Origin: an uncultured Ruminococcus sp.
Lineage (GTDB): Bacteria; Bacillota; Clostridia; Oscillospirales; Ruminococcaceae
DNA length: 64,000 nt
Direction of reading: 5' to 3'
Assembly: GCF_934476685.1 (NCBI RefSeq)
Contig: NZ_CAKSNX010000002.1
Span: 124,001 to 188,000, forward strand
A program made the position numbers and the translations under genes. This document shows positions 38,627-48,072 of this stretch, one piece after another. Within the stretch, counting starts at the first letter, position 1. Each line of letters begins with the position of its first letter. The notes under the pieces were generated by a model. The model was given only the letters and a program-made list of their open reading frames with translations. It was not told the origin of the DNA and did not search any database.

Positions 38627-40066
38627 ATGGTAAAAGGCTATGAAGTCGTTATCGGTCTTGAAGTTCACGCTGAGCTTAATACCGAAACAAAAATATACTG
38701 CAGCTGTAAAAACCAGTTCGGTCTTGAGGTAAACTCACAGGTTTGCCCTATCTGTATGGGTATGCCAGGTACGCTGCCGACACTTAATGAAAAAGTCGTT
38801 GATTATGCTATAAGAATGGGACACGCTCTTAACTGTTCCATAAACAGAATATGCAAGCAGGACAGAAAAAACTATTTCTACCCTGACCTGCCAAAGGCAT
38901 ATCAGATATCACAGGCTGAAGTTCCGCTTTGTGAAAACGGATATGTGGATATTCTTGTGGACGGCGAGGAAAGAAGGATCGGCGTTACAAGGATCCATAT
39001 CGAGGAGGACGCAGGAAAGCTGCTCCACTCAGATAAATTCGACGGAGTTTCACTTGTTGACCTTAACCGCTGCGGCGTACCGCTTATCGAGATCGTATCA
39101 GAGCCTGATATGAGATCATCTGCCGAGGCAAAGGTTTACCTTGAAACGCTCAAATCAATTCTCCAGTATCTCGGCATATGCGACTGTAAGATGCAGGAGG
39201 GTTCTATCAGATGCGACGTAAACGTGTCTGTTCATAAGCCCGGTGAGCCTATGGGTACACGTTCTGAGATGAAGAACGTAAACAGCTTCTCCGCTGCTGT
39301 AAGAGGCATCGACTACGAAGTTGAAAGACAGATAGCTGTCCTTGAAGCAGGCGGAACTATCATTCAGGAAACTAGACGTTGGGACGATGTAAAGGGCGAG
39401 AGCATTTCTATGCGTTCAAAGGAGGACGCACAGGATTACAGATACTTCCCAGAGCCAGACCTGCTGACTATCGTGGTCGAGCAGGAGAGAGTGGACGAGC
39501 TGAAAGCTACTATCCCTGAACTGCCGAACATAAAGATACTCAAATATGTTAAGGAATTTGGTCTTAATATAAAGGACGCAACATTCATTGCTGAGTCAGT
39601 TGAGCTTGCAGGATTCTTTGACGCTTGTATGGCTAAGGGCAAGTTTGCTGCAAAGTGCTATACCACATGGATACTGGGAGAGCTTGTAAAGTTCATGAAC
39701 GAAACAGGAAAGACTCTTGCAGATACAAAGCTTACACCTGATAATCTTACAGACCTTGCAGAAGTTATCGAGAACAAGACTATCTCAAATGCAGGCGGCA
39801 AAAAGGTATTCGCTGTACTGCTTGAAGAGGATAAGCCTGTTGCTGAAATTATCAAGGAGCAGGGACTTGCTCAGGTTTCAGACGAGGGTGCTCTGGAGAA
39901 GATAGCAGACGAAGTTCTCGCAGCAAATGAGAAGTCGGTAAATGACTATAAGGGCGGAAAGACAAACGCTCTCGGCTACCTTGTCGGTCAGTGTATGAAG
40001 GCTTCAAAGGGCAAGGCAAATCCGGGAAAAATGAAAGAGATCATTCTGAAAAAGATCGAGGGATAA
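38627..40066 (+). CDS. gatB: Asp/Glu-tRNA amidotransferase subunit B
   Basis: A 479-residue subunit that binds the misacylated tRNA, activates its side chain with ATP and receives ammonia from GatA. The N-terminal cradle domain begins YEVVIGLEVHAEL, and CICMGMPGTLP-like and QDRKNYFYPDLPKAYQIS blocks are intact, with a C-terminal YqeY-like tail domain (GGKTNALGYLVGQCMK). GGAGG before the ATG. Its presence with gatC and gatA suggests the organism lacks a GlnRS and/or AsnRS for direct charging, as usual for Firmicutes. Confidence 0.97.
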   Translation: MVKGYEVVIGLEVHAELNTETKIYCSCKNQFGLEVNSQVCPICMGMPGTLPTLNEKVVDYAIRMGHALNCSINRICKQDRKNYFYPDLPKAYQISQAEVPLCENGYVDILVDGEERRIGVTRIHIEEDAGKLLHSDKFDGVSLVDLNRCGVPLIEIVSEPDMRSSAEAKVYLETLKSILQYLGICDCKMQEGSIRCDVNVSVHKPGEPMGTRSEMKNVNSFSAAVRGIDYEVERQIAVLEAGGTIIQETRRWDDVKGESISMRSKEDAQDYRYFPEPDLLTIVVEQERVDELKATIPELPNIKILKYVKEFGLNIKDATFIAESVELAGFFDACMAKGKFAAKCYTTWILGELVKFMNETGKTLADTKLTPDNLTDLAEVIENKTISNAGGKKVFAVLLEEDKPVAEIIKEQGLAQVSDEGALEKIADEVLAANEKSVNDYKGGKTNALGYLVGQCMKASKGKANPGKMKEIILKKIEG

Positions 40067-40100
40067 TCAAAAATCGAGCGATCTTAATAAAAGCTTATTT

Positions 40101-40140
40101 AAAGTCACTTTTGGTGCTGTGCATCACAAGTGACTTTTTC
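40101..40140 (+). terminator. Intrinsic terminator of ligA-gatCAB
   Basis: AAAGTCACTT (40101-40110) pairs with AAGTGACTTT (40128-40137), followed by more T. Confidence 0.85.
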
Positions 40141-40153
40141 TTTGTAAAAAAAT

Positions 40154-40185
40154 GATCCTGAGAAGAATTTTTTTCTCTCAGGATC
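40154..40185 (-). terminator. Intrinsic terminator downstream of mutS2
   Basis: GATCCTGAGA (40154-40163) pairs with TCTCAGGATC (40176-40185). On the minus strand it is followed by a run of seven T. Confidence 0.8.
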
Positions 40186-40205
40186 GTTTATCAGTTATTC
40201 AGTTT

Positions 40206-42605
40206 TTATTTAAGCTCAACGATAGTTACACCGTCTTCACCCTCGCCATATACTCCCGGACGGAATGATTTTACCGACGGGTGTCTTTTAAGGTGCGCAC
40301 GGATAGCATTTTTGAGTACGCCTGTACCTCTTCCGTGAATAATGGTCAGCATCGTTATTCCGGACATTACAGCGTTGTCGATAAAGCTGTCAGTTTCGTG
40401 TATACCCTCATCTGAGGCATATCCTCTTATATCAAGCTCGGTTGAAAAGCGTCTTGTCATTCTGCTTTCAACGCCCTTTGCCGAAACACCCCTGCCCTTA
40501 ACAGGCTTTTTAGATGTATTTTTCTGCGGCTGCTGCTTTTCAATAAGTCTAAGCTTTTTAACATCTATCTTCGTTTTCATTATGCCTGCCTGAACAAAGC
40601 ACATACCCTTATCATCAGGCGGTGTGATAACGATAGCGTTTCTCTTTGTGTCCGTCATAAGAACGGTGTCGCCCTTTTTAAGTGGACGTGGAAGAACGTA
40701 GCTGTCGTCATGCTGAGCAGTAACAGGGTTAGCTTCAAGATAAAGCTTGTTCATAACAGATTTCTGCTTGTGACGTGCGTCTATTGCACGTTGCGTAAAG
40801 CTGCTCTGTTCCTTTTCTTTTCTCAGACTGTCTAACTCGTCCACAAGCGCCTGCGATTCTCTCTGAACACGGCGGACTATGTCGCTTGCCTCACGTCTTG
40901 CCTTTTCAAGTTCCGCCTCTTTCTGCTCGTAAAATTCTTCACGCTGCTTTTCAAGTTCATTTTTCAGACGTTCAGCTTCATGACGGTATTTTTCGGCAAG
41001 CTTGTTGTTCTTTTCAAGCTCCACTCTTGCGCTTTCAAGGTTATCTATGATAGTTTCAAAACGTCTGTTATCCTCCGAAATAAGTGACTTCGCATATTTT
41101 ATGATATCATCATCAATGCCAAGACTTGACGATATTGCAAAAGCATTCGACTTACCGGGTGAGCCGATTATCAGCCTGTATGTAGGCTTCAGCGTGTTGA
41201 CATCAAATTCACAGGAGGCATTCTCCACACCGTCAGTATCGAGGGCATACATTTTAAGCTCCTGATAGTGAGTTGTAGTTACAAGTGTAACGCCAAGCTG
41301 TCTGAGTCTTTCGATGATTGAAACCGCAAGCGCCGCACCCTCCACAGGGTCAGTACCCGAACCAAGCTCGTCTATAAGCACAAGGCTCTGCCAGTCTGCC
41401 TCATCAAGTATATCTTTTACTCTGTTGATGTGAGAAGAAAATGTGGAAAGGTTATGCTCAATAGACTGCCTGTCGCCGATGTCAACAAGTATATTTCTGT
41501 ATATTGATATCCTGCTGCCGTCAGACGCAGGTATAAGCATACCGCACATTGTCATAAGTGTGAGCAGTCCTACTGTTTTTAGCGTTACCGTCTTACCGCC
41601 TGTGTTAGGACCTGTGATTATAAGTGATGAATAGTTCTCACCGATAGAAAAGTTTATCGGCACGACTTTTTCCTTGTCTATAAGCGGGTGACGTGCCTTG
41701 TTGAGGATTATTACCCCGTCATCTGATATTTCAGGAGTCATTGCCCTCATATCAGCCGCCAGATTTGCCTTAGCAAAATAAACATTGAGCTTTACCGCAG
41801 CGTCATAGCTTGAATTTATCTGCTCGCTCATATCCGCACATTCTTTTGAAAATTCCGTAAGTATGCGGTGTATCTCGTCCTGCTCTCTTCCCTCAAGTAT
41901 CTTTATATCGTTGTTTGCGTCAACTATGGACATAGGCTCTATAAACAAAGTAGAACCGCTTGAAGATGTATCGTGTACAAGACCGCTTACATTGCCCTTG
42001 AACTCAGTCTTTACAGGGAGAACAAACCGTCCGTCCCTTATAGTTATGATAGACTCCTGAAGATACTTCTGTACAGCAGGTGACTTAACCATTTTGTCAA
42101 GAGTTTCTCTTATTTTAAGACCCGAACGTGTTATCTTCTGTCTTATTGCTCTCAGTTCAGGGCTTGCGTCGTCAGAAAGACGTTCGCTGTCTATAATGGC
42201 TGTTTCTAACCTCTGCCACAGATATTTGTTTGGAAACAGGCTGTCGAAAAGGTATGAAAGGGAAGTGTCCTTGTTTTCTGCCTGCTCATACCAGCGGTAA
42301 AGCTCATACGTCTGTCCCAGAACCTTTTTTATTTCCAGCAGTTCCGACAGCGAAAGTATTCCTCCCGCCTTTGCCCTGTTAAGTGAAGCCGATACATTGT
42401 GTATGCTGTAAAACCCGGGTGTGCCGTATTTTACCGACATCTCCAGAGCCTCTGCTGTCTTTTTTACCTCCTGTTTCACCGTGAAAAGATCACAGCTTGG
42501 CACAGTGGAAAGCGCAATTTTTTTACTGTCATCATTTGAGCATTTGTTTGCCAGCATATCCAGCACTTTGTCAAGCTCAAGTGTTTCGTAGTTTTTATTC
42601 TCCAT
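40206..42605 (-). CDS. mutS2: MutS2 ATPase/endonuclease
   Basis: A 799-residue MutS2: core and clamp domains first, then the ABC-type ATPase with Walker A GPNTGGKTVTLK near residue 331, LVLIDELGSGTDPVEGAA as Walker B/signature, a long coiled coil (about 510-620), a KOW-like segment, and a C-terminal Smr nuclease domain (residues ~720-799) with LDIRGYASDEG and the HGRGTG loop. The mismatch-reading MutS1 domain is absent. In Firmicutes MutS2 suppresses homologous recombination and splits collided ribosomes; which applies here is not visible. It is the last gene of the phoH-recO cluster. Confidence 0.95.
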   Translation of the reverse strand: MENKNYETLELDKVLDMLANKCSNDDSKKIALSTVPSCDLFTVKQEVKKTAEALEMSVKYGTPGFYSIHNVSASLNRAKAGGILSLSELLEIKKVLGQTYELYRWYEQAENKDTSLSYLFDSLFPNKYLWQRLETAIIDSERLSDDASPELRAIRQKITRSGLKIRETLDKMVKSPAVQKYLQESIITIRDGRFVLPVKTEFKGNVSGLVHDTSSSGSTLFIEPMSIVDANNDIKILEGREQDEIHRILTEFSKECADMSEQINSSYDAAVKLNVYFAKANLAADMRAMTPEISDDGVIILNKARHPLIDKEKVVPINFSIGENYSSLIITGPNTGGKTVTLKTVGLLTLMTMCGMLIPASDGSRISIYRNILVDIGDRQSIEHNLSTFSSHINRVKDILDEADWQSLVLIDELGSGTDPVEGAALAVSIIERLRQLGVTLVTTTHYQELKMYALDTDGVENASCEFDVNTLKPTYRLIIGSPGKSNAFAISSSLGIDDDIIKYAKSLISEDNRRFETIIDNLESARVELEKNNKLAEKYRHEAERLKNELEKQREEFYEQKEAELEKARREASDIVRRVQRESQALVDELDSLRKEKEQSSFTQRAIDARHKQKSVMNKLYLEANPVTAQHDDSYVLPRPLKKGDTVLMTDTKRNAIVITPPDDKGMCFVQAGIMKTKIDVKKLRLIEKQQPQKNTSKKPVKGRGVSAKGVESRMTRRFSTELDIRGYASDEGIHETDSFIDNAVMSGITMLTIIHGRGTGVLKNAIRAHLKRHPSVKSFRPGVYGEGEDGVTIVELK

Positions 42606-42645
42606 TTTCTATATAAGCCGCCGATCTGCGGCATTCTCCTTTCGA

Positions 42646-43398
42646 TCAAAGCATTTTGTAGAATTCAAGTGTAGGGAAATTGCTTTTTAGGTGATATCTC
42701 ACAAAACGTTCCGTAAACTCTGTCAAAAGCTGCTGATATCTCGGACTTATTGTAAATGCGAACAGCCTTTCATATTCCGTCAGCGCAATAAAGCGCACTA
42801 TGTAAAGCATCGTCCTGTCCATAACATGATCGTAAATGCTGTCGGGATTATAGCAGCAGTCATCACATTCAAGATTGTTTGACATAAAGTTAAAATGCAT
42901 TTTGTCAGATTCGTAGCAGAAACATTTTTTGCAGCCGATAAGGTCAGGTCTTAACCCTATCTCGCACAGCAGCCTGAATTCAAATATGGATCTTAACAGC
43001 TCCATATCCTTTTTCCCTTCGTTGAGAAAATAAAATGTATTCAGTGCCAGCCGCATTACCTCATCTATACCCGCACTTTCCGTTCCTGTGTATATGATGA
43101 GTTCTGAAAAGTACGACGCAAGCGCAAGCCTTTTTGCGTCAAGCCTTATATTATAAAACAGCTTGACAGGCTCGCTGCTGTTTAAAAAGTAGCTTACCTG
43201 TCCTTTAGCATTTTTCTTTTCTTCAAGGCAGAGTGCAGAGTAGGTGAAAGCCTGCGTTGACGATGATGTCTTTGAGCTTTTCTTTCCGCCCCGCACATAA
43301 ACATATATCACACCCAGCTCCGCCGTAAGTACGCATATCGACTTGCTTGCCTCGCCTCGATCAGCCTCTCTGAGTATAAGTCCCTTTATGGTTTTCAT
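42646..43398 (-). CDS. recO: DNA repair protein RecO
   Basis: A 250-residue RecO, which anneals single strands and with RecR (present at 28545-29147) loads RecA. An OB-fold N-terminus (TIKGLILREADRGEASK), a helical middle, and a zinc site CKKC plus CDDCC near residues 155-185 identify it. The start ATG is inside the 3' end of the small yqzL gene, so the two are coupled. Confidence 0.92.
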   Translation of the reverse strand: MKTIKGLILREADRGEASKSICVLTAELGVIYVYVRGGKKSSKTSSSTQAFTYSALCLEEKKNAKGQVSYFLNSSEPVKLFYNIRLDAKRLALASYFSELIIYTGTESAGIDEVMRLALNTFYFLNEGKKDMELLRSIFEFRLLCEIGLRPDLIGCKKCFCYESDKMHFNFMSNNLECDDCCYNPDSIYDHVMDRTMLYIVRFIALTEYERLFAFTISPRYQQLLTEFTERFVRYHLKSNFPTLEFYKML

Positions 43399-43519
43399 CT
43401 GCCGTTACCTCTTTCTCAGATACGTCGTAGTGTGAATAATGTGAGTAGTTAAGGTAGTCCTCGATCTTTCCGCTTGAACAGAATTTTTCCCATAAGCAGG
43501 TTATATCCGGTTGCTCCAT
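43361..43519 (-). CDS. yqzL: YqzL-like small protein
   Basis: A 52-residue frame, ATG at 43519 after an AAAGGCGG site, stop at 43361. The core LWEKFCSSGKIEDYLNY matches the YqzL family pattern (aromatic-rich helix, FxxTGxIxxYL), known as a ~45-residue protein between era and recO in Bacillus; this is exactly its position here. Its last 12 codons overlap the recO start in another frame. Function unknown. It is easily missed because of length. Confidence 0.8.
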   Translation of the reverse strand: MEQPDITCLWEKFCSSGKIEDYLNYSHYSHYDVSEKEVTADENHKGTYTQRG

Positions 43520-43598
43520 TTTGACCGCCGCCTTTCAGCGATTAGTGTTTTCAGCAGCCTTTAAATTATGAGCGGAAATTTTTTCAGCGCAGCTTGTA

Positions 43599-44504
43599 TC
43601 AGGACAGACCGAAGTTCTTTATCATGCCCTCACGGTTTCTCCAGCCCTCTTTTACCTTTACCCAGCATTGCAGATTGACTTTTATCATAAAAAATTCTTC
43701 CAGATCAGCTCTTGCTTCCTGACCGATCTTTCTAAGCATTGAACCACCTTTTCCGATGATTATGCCCTTGTGTGACTCCCTCTCGCAGAAGATAGTAGCC
43801 GTTACGTCAAGTATCGGTTCGCCGTTCCTGTCCTCACGCTCGTTAAGCTGTTCAATAGTTACAGCAATACCATGGGGAACTTCCTCGTTAAGATTTCTAA
43901 GAGCCTTTTCTCTGATTATCTCAGCCATTATCACTTTTTCAGGCTGGTCCGTAAACTTATCATCAGGGAAGTAATGCGGACCTTCCGCCGCATTATCTCT
44001 CAGCACGTTCATAAGCACATCAAGTCCCTCGCCTGTAAGTACGCTGACAGGTATGACCTCAGCAAAATCGTACAGCGCAGAATACTCTGCAAGCTTTCCG
44101 ATAAGCTGTTCTTTTTTATCAATAAGATCTATCTTGTTGAGCAGAAGTATGACCTTGCTCTTTGTCGAACGGAATTCATTGATAAGATTTTTTTCATTGT
44201 CAGATATCTTCTTTGTGCAGTCGCACATAAGAATTATCACATCAACACCTGTCACAGACTCGTTTACTGTGTTTATCATATGCTCAGAAAGCTTGTTCTT
44301 TGCTTTGTGCATACCCGGTGTGTCCATAAATACGAACTGAGTACCGCCCTCTGTAAGAACTCCTGTGATCTTTGTTCTTGTAGTCTGCGGCTTATCACTT
44401 ACTGCGGCTATTTTTTCTCCCACAAGAGCGTTGAGCAGAGATGATTTTCCTGCGTTGGCACGCCCTGCTATTGTAACAAATATGTTCTTTGAAACTTCTT
44501 TCAT
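43599..44504 (-). CDS. era: GTPase Era
   Basis: A 301-residue essential GTPase that assists 16S rRNA maturation and 30S assembly. The G1 motif GRANAGKSSLLNAL, G3 DTPGMH, NKID and the C-terminal KH domain with the IIGKGGSMLRKIG RNA-binding loop are complete. It lies among ybeY, dgkA and recO, the classic Firmicutes context. The ribosome binding site GGGAAA is modest. Confidence 0.97.
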   Translation of the reverse strand: MKEVSKNIFVTIAGRANAGKSSLLNALVGEKIAAVSDKPQTTRTKITGVLTEGGTQFVFMDTPGMHKAKNKLSEHMINTVNESVTGVDVIILMCDCTKKISDNEKNLINEFRSTKSKVILLLNKIDLIDKKEQLIGKLAEYSALYDFAEVIPVSVLTGEGLDVLMNVLRDNAAEGPHYFPDDKFTDQPEKVIMAEIIREKALRNLNEEVPHGIAVTIEQLNEREDRNGEPILDVTATIFCERESHKGIIIGKGGSMLRKIGQEARADLEEFFMIKVNLQCWVKVKEGWRNREGMIKNFGLS

Positions 44505-44532
44505 AATTTTCCCTGTTTCCTATCTTATTAAG

Positions 44533-45024
44533 TTATTTATCTTTTTTATTCTCTTTTGCGTCTGCCGTCAGCACCCATATTATCCACAGAACGATAAATA
44601 TTCCTGTCAATACAGCAGAATATGGCTTGCCCTTAAAATATCCCAGTATGATGTCGATACGCTCTCTGCTGAAAAATACAGCCGCTCCTGTGCATATTGT
44701 AAAAATGCAGAACACCAGTACAGCACCCGCAGCGCAGTCCTTTGCTATCCCTGCAAGCTTGTGCCTCCTGCCGTCCGTTATAAGATCCACAGCGCTTTCT
44801 ATTGCTGTGTTTATACATTCAAGCGCAAACACTCCGCCTATCGAAATGAACAGCAGACAGCTTTCTGTTGTGCTGACCCCGCATATGAGAGCAAGCATCA
44901 TTACCAGAACAGCAAATCCCACATGAAAACGCATATTGCGCTGAGTTCTGACGCAGTACAAAAGTCCCTTGCCTGCATAAGTAAATCCTTTGAAAAACTT
45001 TTTTAAATTAGTCCTTATGTGCAT
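44533..45024 (-). CDS. dgkA: Diacylglycerol/undecaprenol kinase
   Basis: A 163-residue small membrane kinase of the DgkA family. In Gram-positives these phosphorylate undecaprenol, recycling the wall-lipid carrier. The N-terminal surface helix with FKGFTYAGKGL, the RTQRNMRFH motif, the catalytic ALECINTAIESAVDL and the AKDCAAGAVLV stretch are typical, with three core membrane helices plus one more at the C-terminus. The frame reaches to 45069, but ATG 45024 gives the right N-terminus; it overlaps the 3' end of ybeY by about 17 bp. Start certainty is moderate. Confidence 0.88.
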   Translation of the reverse strand: MHIRTNLKKFFKGFTYAGKGLLYCVRTQRNMRFHVGFAVLVMMLALICGVSTTESCLLFISIGGVFALECINTAIESAVDLITDGRRHKLAGIAKDCAAGAVLVFCIFTICTGAAVFFSRERIDIILGYFKGKPYSAVLTGIFIVLWIIWVLTADAKENKKDK

Positions 45025-45520
45025 GCTCGCCCACAAATGTAGCGTCCCTTGAAATACCGAGGTTTCCAAGTATCGCTTCTTCCTTTTCTCTCATTATGCG
45101 CTCCTGAAGACTGCTTTCCTCATGATCGTATCCGAGAAGGTGCAGCATGGAATGTACCGTAAGAAAGCCTACCTCACGCTCCAGCGAGTGACCATATATC
45201 TGAGCCTGTCTGAAAGCAGTTTCAAGGCTTATCACTATGTCGCCCAAAAGGTATGCTCCCGTTTCGTAGTTTATGTCATATTCGCCGTTCTCACCTAAAG
45301 GAAAGCTCAGCACATCGGTCGAACGGTCTATCCCTCTATGCTCAAGATTAAGCTCGTGGATATCCTTATCGTTCACAAAGGATACCGAAACTTCAAAATC
45401 GCCTTCAAACTTTTCATATTCGGTAACTGCATGGCAGCAGCGTCTGACAAGCATTCTTATCCCCACTGGGATCTTAAGTTCTGTCTGATTGTTCACGATC
45501 ATTACTTTTGCTTTACCCAT
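45008..45520 (-). CDS. ybeY: Endoribonuclease YbeY, rRNA maturation
   Basis: A 170-residue single-strand RNase acting in 16S rRNA 3'-end maturation and ribosome quality control. The zinc motif HxxxHxxGxDH is complete as HSMLHLLGYDH. ATG 45532 is only 1-2 nt from the AGAAGGA site, so ATG 45520 is preferred, though the choice is not certain. It overlaps the phoH stop, and its own end overlaps dgkA, as in an operon of tightly coupled genes. Confidence 0.93.
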   Translation of the reverse strand: MGKAKVMIVNNQTELKIPVGIRMLVRRCCHAVTEYEKFEGDFEVSVSFVNDKDIHELNLEHRGIDRSTDVLSFPLGENGEYDINYETGAYLLGDIVISLETAFRQAQIYGHSLEREVGFLTVHSMLHLLGYDHEESSLQERIMREKEEAILGNLGISRDATFVGEHAHKD

Positions 45521-46484
45521 TGCTTTTTCCATTCCTTCTATTGTTTTTTTCGTAAGCCATTATGATATCCTGCACAAGCTTATGCCGAACAACATCTTTT
45601 TCTGAAAAACGGTTAATGGCGATACCGTCAATGTCTTTAAGAATATTCATTGCCTGAACAAGTCCCGATTTTCTGTGATCGGGCAGGTCTATCTGCGTTA
45701 TGTCACCTGTAATAACTATTTTTGAATTAAATCCCAGACGGGTGAGGAACATTTTCATCTGTTCATGAGTTGTGTTCTGCGCTTCGTCCAGTATGATAAA
45801 CGCATCATCAAGTGTTCTTCCTCTCATATACGCAAGAGGAGCGACCTCGATACAGCCACGTTCCTGCTGTCTTGCAAAAGATTCAGGACCAAGCATCTCG
45901 AAAAGTGCGTCATACAGCGGCCTTAAATAAGGATCGACCTTGTTCTGAAGATCGCCGGGAAGAAATCCCAGCTTTTCGCCAGCCTCCACCGCAGGTCTTG
46001 TAAGGATTATCTTCTCGACCTCATGAGCCTTGAATGCCTTTACCGCCATAGCTACCGCAAGATACGTCTTTCCTGTACCGGCAGGACCAACGCCAAGTAC
46101 GATAGTATTTTTGCGTATGGAGTCGATATATCTTTTCTGTCCCAGAGTTTTAGGCTTTACAACCTTGCCGCTCATTGTGACGCATATCCCGCCGTCGGAC
46201 ATATTCTTTATCTCGTACTGCTTATCCTCTCTGACAAGCGAGAAAACATATCTGATGACCTGCTCATTGATCTGTTCACCCTTGTTTATAAGGGCAATAA
46301 GACTTTTTATCGCCTCAGACGCCTTGTAAACAGCCTCTTCGTCGCCTGTGATCTTTATATCCTCGCCCCTGCCGAGTATGACAACATTGTATTCACGCTG
46401 GATAAGATTGATGTTTTCATCATAATTCCCGAACAGACTCAACACAGCGTCCATTCTTTCGACATTGATAATTTTTTCAGCCAT
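45513..46484 (-). CDS. phoH: PhoH-like ATPase
   Basis: A 323-residue PhoH/PhoL-family P-loop ATPase, related to RNA helicases and commonly paired with YbeY. An N-terminal KH-like domain (residues 1-100) precedes Walker A GPAGTGKTYLA near 133, Walker B AFIILDEAQN and a sensor motif VITGDITQIDLP. First gene of the phoH-ybeY-dgkA-era-yqzL-recO-mutS2 run, with its own promoter. Confidence 0.95.
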   Translation of the reverse strand: MAEKIINVERMDAVLSLFGNYDENINLIQREYNVVILGRGEDIKITGDEEAVYKASEAIKSLIALINKGEQINEQVIRYVFSLVREDKQYEIKNMSDGGICVTMSGKVVKPKTLGQKRYIDSIRKNTIVLGVGPAGTGKTYLAVAMAVKAFKAHEVEKIILTRPAVEAGEKLGFLPGDLQNKVDPYLRPLYDALFEMLGPESFARQQERGCIEVAPLAYMRGRTLDDAFIILDEAQNTTHEQMKMFLTRLGFNSKIVITGDITQIDLPDHRKSGLVQAMNILKDIDGIAINRFSEKDVVRHKLVQDIIMAYEKNNRRNGKSNG

Positions 46485-46521
46485 TTAACTACCGTCCTGT
46501 CTTAAAATCCTATATAAGAGT

Positions 46522-46550
46522 AGTATAGCACATTTTCACAGAAATTGCAA
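46522..46550 (-). promoter_or_regulatory. phoH-operon promoter
   Basis: On the minus strand TTGCAA, 17 bp, TATACT, preceded by TGC (extended -10). Confidence 0.65.
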
Positions 46551-46593
46551 CCGATTAAAAAATTTTTATATGCTCATCTCTGCGCCGCAGGAC

Positions 46594-46622
46594 TTGACTT
46601 AATACAAAAATTAGTGTATAAT
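46594..46622 (+). promoter_or_regulatory. Promoter of the foldase-like lipoprotein
   Basis: TTGACT (46594-46599), 17 bp, TATAAT (46617-46622), leaving a leader of about 80 nt. Confidence 0.7.
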
Positions 46623-46710
46623 AAATTGGTTAAGATGTATTTTGAACTTTGTGCGTTATCTTTCGCCAAAGACGGAATTATCCGATCAATTCAGAAAGGA
46701 ACTTTTAAAT

Positions 46711-48009
46711 ATGGCAGATATTAAAAAGAAAATTGCGGCGTGTTCAGCTGCTGCGGCAATGACACTGAGCCTTGCAGGCTGTACTGATACCAGCTATGTT
46801 ATGACATACGACGGAAATAAGATCCCTGCCGGTGTTTATATTTACAATATGTACAGCGAGATGTCTTATCAGATGACTATGATGTACTACACTCAGGGCA
46901 TTAAAGAAAAGTATTTCGATCAGGAAGTTGACGGCAAGAAGTTTGCTGATTATCTTTCCGACAGAGCTATGACGGCTACTAAGGAATACTGTGCTATCGT
47001 TTCTGAGTTTGAGAAGCTTGGACTGGAGCTTACAGATGATGAACTCAGCGACATAAACGATACTGTAAGAGATCTTTGGGAGAACAGCAGCGAGCTGCTT
47101 GAAAAAGAGGGTATCTCAAGAGATTCAGTAAAGCTTGTCAATAAGGCTTCAAAGATGCGTGACAAGATATTTGATTACTACTATGCCGAGGGCGGTATCG
47201 AGGAAGTCAAGGATTCTGATATCGAGCAGTATCTTAATGATAATTATGTAAGGTACAAGACCATCACCATTGCCAAAAGCACAAATGAAGATGAAAGCGC
47301 AGCTGCCGAAGAGGATAAGGAAAACGAGGCTCTCAGAGATGAGTACCTTGCAAAGGCAGAGGGTGTTTCATTTGACGAGTTCGATGAAATAATCAATGAG
47401 TATAATGACTATGTTGCAAGTCAGAATTCTACCGCTGACGATAGCTCATCAGCTGACAGCAGTACAGACAGCGCAGCTTCAGATGACAGTTCATCTTCTG
47501 TATCATCTGACGACAGTCAGGCATCAAATGAGAGCAGTGTTGATTCAGCAGCAGACAGCAGTGTCGCAGGTACAGAGTCTGAAACTGACAGTTCAGCAGT
47601 TGATTCTTCATCAGCTGACTCAGAAAGCACATCTGGAACTACCTCAGAAGATCCATACAAGAACGAAGTTCTTTACAATGTAGGACAGATAGATGAGGAC
47701 GCTGAGGAAACTGACAGCATAAAGCTTGCCAAGGAAGCTAACGGACTTGAAATTGGTGTTGCTGAGGCTTATGAGGACGATAATAACTACTATGTTGTTA
47801 TAAAGGGCGATATCACTGAAAGAAGTGCAGAGTATGCAACTGAAAATCATGACAGCATGGTTCAGACTATGAAGTCCGACGATTTCCAGACTCTTATCGA
47901 CGGCTGGGTAGAAAAGTTAAAGATATCAGAAAACAAGGACGCTATAAAGAGATATACTCCTACTGCTGTTTATGACTTACAGACAGAGTACACTTCAAAG
48001 TCAAAATAA
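46711..48009 (+). CDS. Foldase-like lipoprotein (SurA/PrsA N-domain type)
   Basis: A 432-residue predicted lipoprotein with lipobox LAGC near residue 23. The following segment TYDGNKIPAGVYIY and the helical region to about residue 170 resemble the SurA/trigger-factor N-terminal chaperone domain of PrsA-like foldases. A long low-complexity linker of Ser, Asp, Ala and Thr (about residues 245-325) interrupts the protein, and a folded C-terminal part follows; no clear parvulin isomerase core is evident. A role in folding exported proteins outside the membrane is likely but unproved. The ATG at 46711 follows an AAAGGA site; the longer frame from 46642 lacks one. Confidence 0.7.
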   Translation: MADIKKKIAACSAAAAMTLSLAGCTDTSYVMTYDGNKIPAGVYIYNMYSEMSYQMTMMYYTQGIKEKYFDQEVDGKKFADYLSDRAMTATKEYCAIVSEFEKLGLELTDDELSDINDTVRDLWENSSELLEKEGISRDSVKLVNKASKMRDKIFDYYYAEGGIEEVKDSDIEQYLNDNYVRYKTITIAKSTNEDESAAAEEDKENEALRDEYLAKAEGVSFDEFDEIINEYNDYVASQNSTADDSSSADSSTDSAASDDSSSSVSSDDSQASNESSVDSAADSSVAGTESETDSSAVDSSSADSESTSGTTSEDPYKNEVLYNVGQIDEDAEETDSIKLAKEANGLEIGVAEAYEDDNNYYVVIKGDITERSAEYATENHDSMVQTMKSDDFQTLIDGWVEKLKISENKDAIKRYTPTAVYDLQTEYTSKSK

Positions 48010-48025
48010 TATATCAAGATAAACA

Positions 48026-48060
48026 AAAAATTCCGCAGATCTTTCTGCGGAATTTTTTTT
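48026..48060. terminator. Bidirectional intrinsic terminator
   Basis: TTCCGCAGA (48031-48039) pairs with TCTGCGGAA (48044-48052) with A-run before and T-run after, between convergent genes. Confidence 0.92.
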
Positions 48061-48072
48061 ATAAATATTAAA

